From the NCBI RefSeq assembly GCF_040869045.1, contig NC_090319.1:359369739-359433738 (forward strand): 64,000 bases of DNA. The letters run 5' to 3'. A program made the position numbers and the translations under genes. Below the pieces are notes generated by a model. That model was not told where the DNA came from. It searched no databases and worked only from the letters and a program-made list of their open reading frames with translations. Numbering within the stretch: position 1 is the first letter of the stretch; each line of letters opens with the position of its first letter. Positions 54,176 through 64,000 of this stretch are shown piece after piece. This DNA is from Eurosta solidaginis (taxonomy: Eukaryota; Arthropoda; Insecta; Diptera; Tephritidae).

Positions 54176-57171
54176 ACAAGTAAGGAAGGTTAAGTTCGGG
54201 TGTAACCGAACATTACATACTCAGTTGAGAGCTATGGTGACAACATAAGGGAAAATAACCATGTAGGAAAATGAACCGAGGGAAACCCTGGAATGTGTTT
54301 GTATGACATGTGTATCAAATGAAAGGCATTAAAGAGTATTTTATGAGGGAGTGGGCCATAGTTCTATAGGTGGACGCCATTTAGGGATATAGCCATAAAG
54401 GTGGCTCAGGGTTGACCCTAGAATGCGTTTGTACGTTATGGGTATCAAATGAAAGGTATTAATGAGTATTTTAAAAGGGCGTGGACCTAAGTTCTATAGA
54501 TGGACGCCTTTTCGAGATATCGCCATAAAGATGGACCAGGGGTGACTCTAGAATGCGTTTGCACAACATGGGCATCAAACGAAAGGTGTTAATGAGTATT
54601 TTAAAAGGGAGTTGGCCTTAGTTCTATAGGTGGACGCCGTTTCGAGATATCGTCATAAAGGTGGACCAGGGGTGACTCTAGAATGCGTTTGTACGATATG
54701 GGTATCAAATGAAAGGTGTTAATGAGTATTTTAAAAGGGAGTAATCCTTAGTTCCATAGGTGGACGCCGTTTCGAGATATCGCCAGAAAGGTGGACCAGG
54801 GGTGACCCTAGAATTTGTTTGTACAATATGGGCATCAAACGAATGGTGTTAATGAGTATTTTAAAAGGGAGTGGGTCTTAGTTCTATAGGTGGTCGCCTT
54901 TTCGAAATATCGCCATAAATGTGGACCAGGGGTGACTCTAGAATGCGTTTGTACGATATGGATATCAAATTAAAGGTATTAATGAGTATTTTAAAAGGGA
55001 GTAATCCTTAGTTCCATATGTGGACGCCGTTTCGAGATATCGCCATAAAGGTGGACCAGGGGTGACCCTAGAATTTGTTTGTACGATATGGGTATCAAAA
55101 GAAAGGTGTTAATGAGTATTTTAAAAGGGAGTAATCCTTAGTTCCATAGGTGGACGCCGTTTCGAGATATCGCCATAAAGGTGGACTAGGGGTGACCCTA
55201 GAATTTGTTTGTACAATATGGGTATCAAAAGAAAGGTGTTAATGAGTATTTTAAAAGGGTGTGGGGCTTAGTTCTATAGATGGACACCTTTTCGGAATAT
55301 CGCCACAAAGGTGGACCAGGGGTGACTCTAGAATGTGTTTGTGCGATATGGGTATCAAATTAAAGGTATTAATGAGGGTTTTAAAAGAGAGTGGTGGTTG
55401 TTGTATAGGTGGTCGCATTTTCGAGATATCGCCATAAAGGTGGACCAGGGGTGACCCTAGAATTTGTTTGTACAATATGGGCATCAAAAGAAAGGTGATA
55501 ATGAGTATTTTAAAAGGGAGTATTCCTTAGTTCCATAGGTGTACGCTGTTTCGAGATATCGCCATAAAGGTGGAGCAGGGGTGACCCTAGAATTTGTTTG
55601 TACAATATGGGTATCAAAAGAAAGGTGTTAATGAGTATTTTAAAAGGGTGTGGGGCTTAGTTCTATAGGTGGACGCCTTTTCGAGATATCGCCATAAAGG
55701 TGGACCAGGGGTGACTCTAGAATGAGTTTGTACGATTTGGGTATCAAATTAAAGGTATTAATGAGAGTTTTAAAAGGGAGTGGTGGTAGTTGTATATGTG
55801 AAGGCGTTTTCCAGATATCGACCAAAATGTGGACTAGGGTGACCCAGAACATTATCGGTTGGATACCGCTAATTTATTTATATATGTAATACCTGGCAAG
55901 ATTTTAAGGGTGTTTTATTTCGCCCTGCAGAACTTTTTCATTTTCTTCTACTTAATATGGTAGGTGTCACAACCATTTTATAAAGTTTTTTCTAAAGTTA
56001 TATTTCGCGTCAATAAAACAATCCAATTACCTTACCATGTTTCATCCCTTTTTTCGTATTTGGTATAGAATTATGGCATTTTTTTCATTTTTCGCAATTT
56101 TCGATATCGAAAAAGTGGGCGTGGTCATAGTCGGATTTCGTTCATTTTTCATACCAAGGTAAAGTGGGTTCAGATAAGTACGTGAACTGAGTTTAGTAAA
56201 GATATATCGATTTTTGCTCAAGTTATCGTGTTAACGGCCATGCGGAAGGACAGACGGACGACTGTGTATAAAAACTGGGCGTGGCATCAAACGATTTCGC
56301 CCATTTTCACAGAAAACAGTTAGCGCCATAAAATCTATGCCCCTACCAAATTTCAAAAGGATTGGTTAATTTTTGTTCGATTTATGGCATTAAAAGTATC
56401 CTAGACAAATTAAATGAAAAAGGGCGGAGCCACGCCCATTTTTAAATTTCCTTTTATTTTTGTATTTTGTTGCACCATATCATTACTGGAGTTGAATCTT
56501 GACATAATTTACTTATATACTGTAAAGATATTAAATTTTTTGTTAAAATTTTACTTTAAAAAAATTTTTTTTTTAAAAGTGGGCGTGGTCCTTCTCCGAT
56601 TTTGCTAATTTTTATTAAGCGTACATGCAGTAATAAGAGTAACGTTCCTGCCAAATTTCATCATGATATCTTCAACGACTGCCAAATTACAGCTTGCAAA
56701 ATTTTAAATTACCTTCTTTAAAAAGTGGGCGGTGCCACGCCCATTGTCCAAAGTTTTACTAATTTTATATTTTGCGTCATAAGTTCAACTCATCTACCAA
56801 GTTTCGTCGCTTTATCGGTCTTTTGTAATGAATTATCGCACTTTTTCGGTTTTTCGAAATTTTCGATATCGAAAAAGTGGGCGTGGTTATAGTCCGATAT
56901 CGTTCATTTTAAATAGCGATCTGAGATGAGTGCTCAGGAACCTACATACCAAATTTCATCAAGATACCTCAAAATTTACTCAAGTTATCGTGTTAACGGA
57001 CGGACGGACGGACGGACGGACGGACGGACATGGCTCAATCAAATTTCTTTTCGATCCTGATTATTTTGATATATGGAAGTCTATATCTATCTCGATTCCT
57101 TTATATATGTACAACCAACCGTTATCCAATCAAACTTAATATACTCTGTGAGCTCTGCTCAACTGAGTATA
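54176..57171 (-). mobile_element. Helentron/DINE-1-like element, family 1, copy D (longest minisatellite)
   Basis: Complete ends as in copy C. About ten to eleven minisatellite units run from 54390 to 55800 with almost exact 130-bp spacing (CGCCATAAAG phased at 54521, 54651, 54781, 54911, 55041, 55171, 55301, then 55430, 55560, 55690). The unique part follows and ends with a (CGGA) run (56997-57030) and CTCAACTGAGTATA. It lies inside a 120-bp repeat unit: flanks AAAAAAA and ATTACATGAG rebuild the normal AAAATTGCATGAG with no target duplication. Confidence 0.7.
56997..57030 (+). repeat. CGGA microsatellite in copy D
   Basis: Seven to eight consecutive CGGA/GGAC units; shorter versions are at the same place in copies C (49219) and E (as CCGT). 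Confidence 0.9.
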
Positions 57172-57390
57172 ATTACATGAGATATGCCGATATGGGTATC
57201 AAACGAAAGGCATTTCACTCCGCATTACAATAAGGATATTTTTGAGTAGGGTTGCTATTTAGGGTTGCCAAATATTCGCAATTAAAAAAAAATTGCATGA
57301 GATATGCCGATATGGGTATCAAACGAAAGGTATTTCACTCCGCATTACAATAGGGACATTTTTTATAGGGTTGCCATTTGGGGTTTCCAA
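57172..57390 (+). repeat. 120-bp GGTTGCCACC repeat array, middle part
   Basis: Unit starts at 57173 and 57293, exactly 120 bp apart. The array is cut at 57390 by the hAT element. Confidence 0.85.
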
Positions 57391-59605
57391 TAGGGCTGTG
57401 AACTGCATCCGGATTCTTCAACTATCCGGATAAACCGGATATTCGAATAACCGGATAGCTAAGCAACAAATCCGGCTATCCGGATATCCGTATTCGTAAA
57501 TGGAAAACCAGGATATCCGTATGTCCGGATACTCGAATATAAAAGTTGAATATCTGCATATGAGAATTGAACGAAGCAAACATCGAAAAGTTATTCACAA
57601 AATATGTCTCTAGATTATTAAATTAGCGTCAAAAGTTAAAAAGCTTCAATTTCACCAAACATCAGCAATTTCACAAAGCGTCAATTTAAACTAATAGTGA
57701 GTGCTAGAATTGTCAGCAAGATTTCGGATCATTTGCAAAAAAGTGAAAATAAGAACAGTGCCATTTGTTTATATTGTGAAAAAACGGTACAAAACACATG
57801 ATCAGCATCAAGTCTATGGAGCTACTATCGGCTTTTCTATCTCCAAGTGAGCGGTATGAACGCAGCTTTTCTATCTGAATCTGCGCCAGAATAAAAGCCT
57901 GGTAGCAGTTCATCGCAAAGTAAACAATTTCTGGTAGAATTCAAGCCAGGCTTAATCGTGAAATAGAGAAAGTTAAGAAAAATCTCAGTTTAGCATCTGA
58001 TATAGCTTTGACCACTGATTGCGGGACATCAAGAGCCGCCCGATCCTATATGGGGCTTACAGCGCATTATATAGATTCTAATTGGACTCCTCGCTCTTTT
58101 TATTTGCTCACCGAAGAAATGACTGGAAGCCACACAGCTGAGAACTTAGAAGACTCGCTTGAGATGGCATGGAAGAATGGTATATCAAAGAAAAAGTCAC
58201 AACTATTGTATACGACAATGCGAAAAATATAACAAATACTGTTCGGGGTTTAAGCTCTGACATAACCAGTCATCCATGCAGTGCACATACACTTCAATTG
58301 AGTGTTTATTTAGGAATGAAACTACCGGAATGTTGTGGAGTCATCAAAAGGTTTCGAAACTGGTGATGAGTTTCAAACATTCGAGTAAGCGTACATATGC
58401 TCCCGAGAAACGTTTATTACAAACTGAAAAGACGTTTAAAAAACTAATCCTAAATTGTCCAACTGGATGGAATACAGTTCTTTTTATGTTATGTTATGTT
58501 AAAGAGCTTAGATCTTCTATTGTTGCAGTAATTGCTGATCGTTCAATTTTCAACAACAAGGCCGCTCAAAATATCGCAATTTTGGACAGTGACTACGATG
58601 CAGTTGATTTTATAATAGATTTACTCACCCCTTCCGAAATTGCGATAAATGTGCTTAGCAGTGACAGCGAGATTACAATTTCTAAATTGAAACCCACCGT
58701 TCATAAAATTAGTAATAAGCATCTATAATTTAAAATCACTAATACGAGGATGGCAAAAACATTCAAAGAAAAAGTAGCTGCAGACTTGAGAAGACGTTTT
58801 TCTGTTGAAAACATTGAAGATCCATCTCTGGAAAATATCGATATTGCACATTCGGCGAGTTGTCTTGATCCGAGCTTCAAAGAGTTGAAGCACGTAGAGA
58901 CCGATGCTTTTCGTAACAAAATAAAAATCATGTGGATAAAATGTGCATTAAAATGGGTATTGCTAATATGAATGCCCAAGAAGAAGCTCCGGAAAACAGT
59001 GATCTCACGGCCATGGATATACTCCTAAATGATAATGACAGTGACACAAGGGAGGAAGACGAGGTTCAGCGTTACTTATTCGAAGAACAAATAAACCACA
59101 ATCTCAGTGCCAGCAATTGGTTGCAAGACCATGAAAGAATATATCCAAATCTGTCGAAAATCGCCAAAAGATATCTTGCGGTATCTGCCTCTTCACAGCT
59201 TTTGAAAGGATATTTTCAAGTATATAGTTCATCAAACACGAAATTGTTTGAGTCGGGACATGATATCAGCACTTGTTTTCTTACACCAGAGCAAGAAGAA
59301 AATAATTTAATATCATATTACATATTTCTCAATACGAGCCTTTTTCGTATTCACTGTTAATTGATTTAAATGCCCCATGAATTTATTTTTATTATTGTTA
59401 AATAAACATATATGGTACATCAATTTGTTGCTTTCACTGGATATCCAAAATTACGGTTATTAACTTGATCTTCATAAATGCGGATATACGGATACTTACA
59501 CAAACGAATATTAACCGGATATCCATGCCGTCCAGATTTTATCCGTGTCAACGGATATCCGTATGGATATCCGGACCTTCGAATATGTGGATAGCCCCAG
59601 CCCTA
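57391..59605 (+). mobile_element. hAT-superfamily element with decayed transposase
   Basis: Ends TAGGGCTGTG and, read inward from the right, TAGGGCTGGGGCTATCC fit hAT terminal inverted repeats (CAGGGCTG type). The octamers outside, GTTTCCAA and TTTGCCAC, both correspond to GTTGCCAC of the surrounding 120-bp repeat. An 8-bp target duplication can thus be recovered. Both ends (57400-57560, 59430-59600) are filled with CCGGATATCCG-like palindromes and variants. Confidence 0.8.
57700..59360 (+). pseudogene. BED-finger hAT transposase, frameshifted
   Basis: From 57700: SKISDHLQKSENKNSAICLY and CEKTV, a BED-type zinc finger (first cysteine pair retained). Then after a gap ALTTDCGTSRAARSYMGLTA (first catalytic Asp; the usual W after C is G) and FYLLTEEMTGSHTAENL. 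Then in another frame VTTIVYDNAKN (second catalytic Asp), HPCSAHTLQLSV, and CPTGWNTVLFMLCYVKELR. At the end come IYPNLSKIAKRYLAVSASS and NNLISYYIFLNTSLF, the C-terminal hAT dimerisation region. At least four frame breaks show it is dead. In living relatives this protein cuts and pastes elements with 8-bp duplications. Confidence 0.85.
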
Positions 59606-59760
59606 TTTGCCACCTATTCGAAATTAAAAAAAATTGCATGCGATATGCCGATATGGTTATCAAACGAAAGCTATTTCACTCCGCATTACAATAGGGACAT
59701 TTTTGAGTAGGGTTGCCATTTAGGGTTGCCACCTATTCTAAATAAAAAAAAATTGCAAGA
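59606..59760 (+). repeat. 120-bp GGTTGCCACC repeat array, right part
   Basis: One full and one partial unit (GCATGCGATATGCCGATATG and on) continue the array after the hAT element. Confidence 0.8.
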
Positions 59761-60105
59761 TTTCTCACCATAGCAAAAAGATATCTCACCATGGTAATAT
59801 GCTACCGTTGAACACTAGAGACATATGTTCAATTTGAAAACGACATCTAATCATTTAACTACTTACCAACAGATGGCGCTTAGGGAAGTAAGTTGACGTT
59901 TAATTAAACTAACTGATAGTTGTCATAACTGATAGTTGTAATTCTTGAATTTACAAGTTTTTGAAATGTAATAAAATTGTGAGATGCAGATACTCGACCT
60001 AAATAACTTAGTTCTCGATTTCACTAATTATCATAATAATCCCTTATACTATAGGCTGGAATTACCCATTTCAAATTATTCACTCCAGTTCATTTTGCGG
60101 TTAGT
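59761..60105. other. No gene seen
   Basis: Nothing recognisable. Confidence 0.4.
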
Positions 60106-60116
60106 GTTTGATATGT

Positions 60117-60342
60117 GCGAATGAAAGATGATGCTCCGGCCAAGAAAGTGTTTCTACCCGAATCCGCCTATGGAAGCAGAGGTAGAGGGCGGCCCCCACT
60201 CCGTTGAAAGGACCAGGTGGGAAAACGATTTAAACTCCTTTGGTGTGACCAATTGGCGCCTGTTGCGGAGCGAAGGAGCGACTGGCGCGCCTTGTTGGAC
60301 GGCATAACCGTTTAGACTGTTAAACGGCAATTAAATAAGTAA
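60117..60342 (+). mobile_element. 5'-truncated RTE-like insertion
   Basis: Flanked by GTTTGATATGT on both sides (60106-60116, 60343-60353). It encodes RMKDDAPAKKVFLPESAYGS and RGRGRPPLR, then a TGA where other copies have TGG, and later a frameshift. The 3' end has AATTAAATAAGTAAG. Same family and truncation class as 26292-26487. Confidence 0.8.
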
Positions 60343-60353
60343 GTTTGATATGT

Positions 60354-60837
60354 TTTTGAAATCTATTTTTAAGGAAATAAAATATTGTTAAGTAAAAATA
60401 TATAAGATATGTACGTACATATAAAAAGTAGAGTTTGATTAATGATGACATGTAGAACAAAGTATGTTATGTGGCATACTCGAAGATTGCCGAGCAAAGC
60501 CCGGTCGCCCAGGTACTAAAATATAATAAAGATTTATAACAGTTTTAGAATTGTAAGAGCTTTACAAGCACTCAGAAAAAACACCCAACTGAACCTTCGT
60601 CTTCGGGCCAAAATTGGCCAGTTTTGTAAGAAAATCGCTTTTTCACGGAATTTTTGTCTTTTAATTTCGTTTCAAGTCATACATTTTTTAGCACATGAAG
60701 TCTTCGAGTGAAACTTGAACCATTTTTTAAAAAAAAATATTGACGTTGTTTTCTGGGGATAACAACTTGCTCACCTATCTTATTGGCGGAGCTCCCGTTT
60801 TCTTTGTGGCTAAACTACACCACTCTAGTATTTTAAA
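60354..60837. other. No gene seen
   Basis: Nothing recognisable. Confidence 0.4.
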
Positions 60838-60940
60838 CCGCCTATGGTGGCAAAGAAAGAGGGCTGCCTACTCCGCTGGAAGAACTAGGTGGAAAACAAT
60901 TTAAATTTCCTTGTTGTGACCAACTGGCGTCAGACGAGTT
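60838..60940 (+). pseudogene. RTE-like C-terminal fragment
   Basis: LLRWKN, a stop, then VENNLNFLVVTNWRQ, collinear with the C-terminus of the 26.3-kb copy. It breaks off where a SINE fragment begins. Confidence 0.65.
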
Positions 60941-60951
60941 TCCACTAAGAA

Positions 60952-61140
60952 GCTTTTTATGGGCACAAATGCATTGTTTGTCAAATCTTTTTCGAAGTGC
61001 GACGACGCTTAGAAAAACTTTATTTCAATTAAAAAAAAAAATGTGTTTAAAATTTTTATGTTGCTCTGCACGGAACTTGAACCCAGTTTCTTCGGTGTAG
61101 TAGGCGGAATATGCTACCACCACACACAGCGCCGGCCGCC
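60952..61140 (-). mobile_element. tRNA-derived SINE, old 5' fragment
   Basis: Head (CGGCCGCC end at 61140, B-box relic AACTTGAACCCAG at about 61073) and part of the body, with many substitutions and a shortened middle. Confidence 0.65.
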
Positions 61141-61410
61141 TTATGTTTGCTACAAGGGTTTAATTTGACCCGAAATTCTTCAATGACTTGAACTTTGAAG
61201 AAATGGTAAAGGCTGAATTCTGTAGACAAAAAAAAAGGTTCCATAGTGAGCATGAACCATTGAAAAGATGCTTACCCTAGTGAAGGTAGATATAACAGTT
61301 TGTAATAGACTAACTCATATTTCGACTAAAATAAGCTGACTACTATTTATTTGATAGTTAGTGCAAATTTAGCCACATAGTTAGCTTTTTTCAAAGAATA
61401 TAAACAAATA
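61141..61410. other. No gene seen
   Basis: AT-rich spacer. Confidence 0.4.
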
Positions 61411-61805
61411 GTTGTTGTTGCTGCTGTTGTAGTGATAAGGACACTCCCCGAAGGCCTTGGTGAGTTTTATCCATGTTGATTTGCCTGACGCAGATCCGGT
61501 ACGTTCCGGTAACAAGCACCATTAAGGTACTACATTAAGACCGACCATCTCGGAAACGATTTGGTATGGCCACATGAAACCTTCTAGGCTATCCCAACAC
61601 CCTAGATCCATAAGGAACTTGGGGTCGCCAGGTCCTCGCTGTTAGATAAACAGGATTCGCCACGGTTATGTCAGGTTGACAATTGGGTTGGAGAAGCTAT
61701 ATATTGCCCTGACAAACCCTTGAACGGGTTGCGCTACACCAACTCTTGAATCAATTTGGTAGTCGCCTCTTACGACAATCATACCTGCCCCCTAACCAGC
61801 TGGGA
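61411..61805 (+). repeat. GTTGTTGTTG-headed dispersed repeat
   Basis: Starts GTTGTTGTTGCTGCTGTTGT, contains CCCCGAAGGCCTTGGTGAG, CAGATCCGGTACGTTCCGGT, GGAACTTGGGGTCGCCAGG and CAGGATTCGCCACGG, and ends CCCCCTAACCAGCTGGG. A partial copy is at 23815-24013. From memory this is a very abundant non-coding repeat in tephritid genomes. Its class is unclear to me; it may be a SINE-like element or a LINE UTR. Confidence 0.65.
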
Positions 61806-62894
61806 GTTTTATGGGAACCAACTTATATTTATACTGTATTTAGCTTCTTTTCCTGCTAAATTTATAAGTTCCTTTTCAATGGTATACAGCTAATTTAGTA
61901 TTCAATAAAATTCAGTCTACTTATAGCATTCAGTGGAGCAAATTTTTACAGTGAAGTCAACTGCACATATATTAAGTTGAGGTTTTACAGTCTCCTAACA
62001 TAAAACTGAAACTTCAACAGAAAAGACTGTTGTTATTTCATAAGCGATAATCTCCTCAAGCGTATAACTCTTCGCACCAGACGTTTGCCCAATGCAGTCT
62101 AACGGTATAACTTATCTGACACATATCTAATACTCGTTCATATGTATATGTAGTGCACATATATGCATTTATGTAAACTTGTTGGCCATAATTGAAGGAA
62201 TTTCTCTTTTGTTGTTGTGTTATGGGCATTATGTCATACTTGAACTTCAATTCTTCTGTGGCCAAGATGGTTTCCCGTTACATGCTTCACTGATTAAGTG
62301 TGAATTTTGCTTTTCGACACTGAATTTGATGATCGGTTGCCTCTGAATTTAAATATGTTCATATGTAAGCATGCAGCTCAAGCGTTTCTGTCACCAGGAA
62401 ACCCATGTTCTTACATAATTACAAATAGCATGTACACACATATTTGTGTTAATATTAGCACTTGTTAAAATAGCTCGTTTATCCTCTTTTGATGATTTGT
62501 TTGTCTGGACGATGTCCATCACTTTTTGATTATGCACATCTTACACTTAAAAAGTTTATTTAAAATCCTTGCACGCAGCGTTAAGTGAAGGATCATAAAA
62601 GAGTTCAAGCACTAATTCGCCTTTCAGAACTTAGAACTACATCTATGAGCAAATGAAAAAATGGATTAAAATTTCAAATGTTTGTAGGGTCTACACATGG
62701 GGCGTCTGACTCGCGAATCATCTGTGCACGTGTTGACTTGCGTTTAAAAAGAATCATGCAGTGTAACTAATACCAAAATCTTCTCAACGAACACATCAAA
62801 ATTTACTCTTGACACAGCAGCATCATGGTCTTTGTTTAGGTCTTCAAAAAAAAAAGGATTTTACAAATCTCAGGGCCGCCAGACGTTATTTAAA
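61806..62894. other. No gene seen
   Basis: AT-rich, nothing recognisable on either strand. Confidence 0.4.
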
Positions 62895-63178
62895 TAAATT
62901 AATGTAAGGCGCGATAACACCCGAAGAGATTTTCCACCTAGCTTCTCTTCCAAATTTGCGTCGTGCTCCTTTTAATTGTTCCTACAAATTGGCGGGACGT
63001 GACCTACTTATTTTATACCGACTCCGAGCGGCATCTTCAAGGCAGACGAGTTTTGACTGAGAGCTTTTCATGGCAGAAATACACTCGAAGTGCTTGCGAA
63101 TCAGTTCTGAGGGGCGACACCGCATAGAAAAATTTTCTTCTAATCGAAAAACCTTGTTTCTAAAATTGTTTTGTTACA
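62895..63178 (-). mobile_element. tRNA-derived SINE lacking its tRNA head
   Basis: Tail (AATTAATGTAAGGCGCGATA) and body on the minus strand. It stops at the TTTCTAAAATT block, so the promoter-bearing head is absent. Consistent with 5' truncation on insertion. Confidence 0.78.
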
Positions 63179-63659
63179 TCTTCAAGGCGATTTGCAGTGA
63201 GCCGAAATCGGTAGTTACTCTATATATGTTAGTCCAACATCCAGCAATGCTCTGATATAACACTAAACTCTGAACATGGCATACAAGGTACGGTTGAAGA
63301 GTACTTGATAGATTATCCTTCTCAAACCATGCGAATATCAACTACAGCATCCTCTTTAAGAGGGTAGATGAGGAGGTAAATTTAGAATCAAAACTGAGGC
63401 AGACAAAAGAAGTTGTCACTGTAGACGCTAATTACTGCGTATAACGGAGCTCGTCCTATGAGTCTTTTTAGAGGTCAGGTAAAAGAAATGTTTAAGCTGA
63501 TAAATTTGATCAGAGCTGCAGGCGAGTGTACAGGAATCTGTTGAGGACCTTAGCGCGCGAAGTCCATACGGAAAATTTTAGTGCTCCTGCGGAAAAACGC
63601 GGCTGAGGAAACTCCCAGTTAGGATAAATTAGTAGTGAAAAGTCCCTTGAAGCGCTTCT
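63179..63659. other. Possible decayed upstream part of the LOA-like element
   Basis: No clear motif. Position and strand would suit the segment before the reverse transcriptase at 63660, but the frame is broken throughout. Confidence 0.3.
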
Positions 63660-64000
63660 GACTAAAATCTCTCATTGCAAGATCCCAAAGACTACAGACC
63701 CATTAGCTTCACATCATTTCTACTTAAAACCTGTGAGAGGCTGATAGATGTATATATAAAAATAAACATAGATGAAAACCTGTCCCGCAAAGCACACGAG
63801 CGTACATTAAACACAAGTCAGTATACACGGCACTGCGTAGAGCGGTTATCAACACAGAGAAAGTCTCGGATATAAGAAATACCCTTTGGGAGTCTTTTTA
63901 TACGTTGATAAACAGGCGACCTGGAGGGGCTTAAAGAAATTGAAGGACATTACAAGGTGGATCGGCTGTATGCTTAATTACAGGAATATTACTTCGCATT
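63660..64000 (+). pseudogene. LOA-like reverse transcriptase, N-terminal part, runs off the window
   Basis: PKDYRPISFTSFLLKTCERL and IDVYIKINIDENL (63681-63770) match the KPKDFRPISLTSFLLKTLERLID box of RNase H-bearing LOA-type elements. Then, in other frames, AVINTEKVSDI and finally ITRWIGCMLNYRNITS at the right edge (consensus WIGCMLxxRxI). Frameshifts separate the parts and the catalytic YADD box lies outside. The RNase H, endonuclease and C-terminal pieces at 1-150, 2431-2808 and 29935-30160 could be from the same or a sister family. Confidence 0.72.

Noticed and set aside
54390..55800. CRISPR-like regular array
   Set aside because: The period is 130 bp with no short conserved repeat plus unique spacers; whole units are similar and it lies in a eukaryotic transposon.
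57391..59605. A domesticated hAT transposase or host BED-finger gene
   Set aside because: Multiple frameshifts and stops, terminal repeats and a target duplication show an ordinary dead transposon.

Overview
The window looks like non-coding, transposon-saturated chromatin of a higher fly (Diptera). It is AT-rich, has no operons, and contains insect retrotransposon and DNA-transposon families, tRNA-derived SINEs and a 100-base N gap. Several repeats resemble families I associate with tephritid fruit flies (for example the GTTGTTGTTG-headed repeat at 61.4 kb). That assignment is from memory, not computed. I find no intact host gene.

The only long intact coding sequence is an 800-codon frame at 5917-8319 inside an LTR retrotransposon (5278-8922). 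It encodes a SAP-like N-terminus, coiled coil, Gag, zinc knuckle, aspartic protease and an integrase C-terminal GPY/F tail. Reverse transcriptase, RNase H and the integrase core are missing although the frame stays open. A related LTR family appears at 10689-12588 and 38107-38634. Those two loci share a block of about 1.4 kb.

Layout. 1-5 kb: fragments of an RNase H-bearing non-LTR element and a palindromic foldback element. 5.3-8.9 kb: the Gag-protease LTR element. 9.8-12.7 kb: a non-LTR reverse transcriptase split by a second LTR-flanked insertion. 14-23 kb: RTE fragment, two Helentron/DINE-1-like elements, SINEs. 23-30 kb: RTE, Jockey/CR1-like and RNase H-type remnants and a second foldback copy with a nested RTE. 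30-33 kb: TA-flanked MITE, a tRNA-like repeat and a SINE between 153-bp direct repeats. 35-43 kb: Helentron-like copy, the second shared block with LTR, hAT-like and Harbinger-like MITEs, a young SINE. 43-50 kb: Jockey-type fragments and two more Helentron-like copies. 54-60 kb: a 120-bp repeat array interrupted by a 3-kb Helentron-like element and by a decayed BED-finger hAT element. 60-64 kb: RTE and SINE fragments and a LOA-like reverse transcriptase at the window edge.

The biology to be read here is therefore parasitic: autonomous reverse transcriptases (all decayed here) beside non-autonomous passengers. Nested insertions with readable target-site duplications give a relative chronology at several places. 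No cellular pathway is supported.
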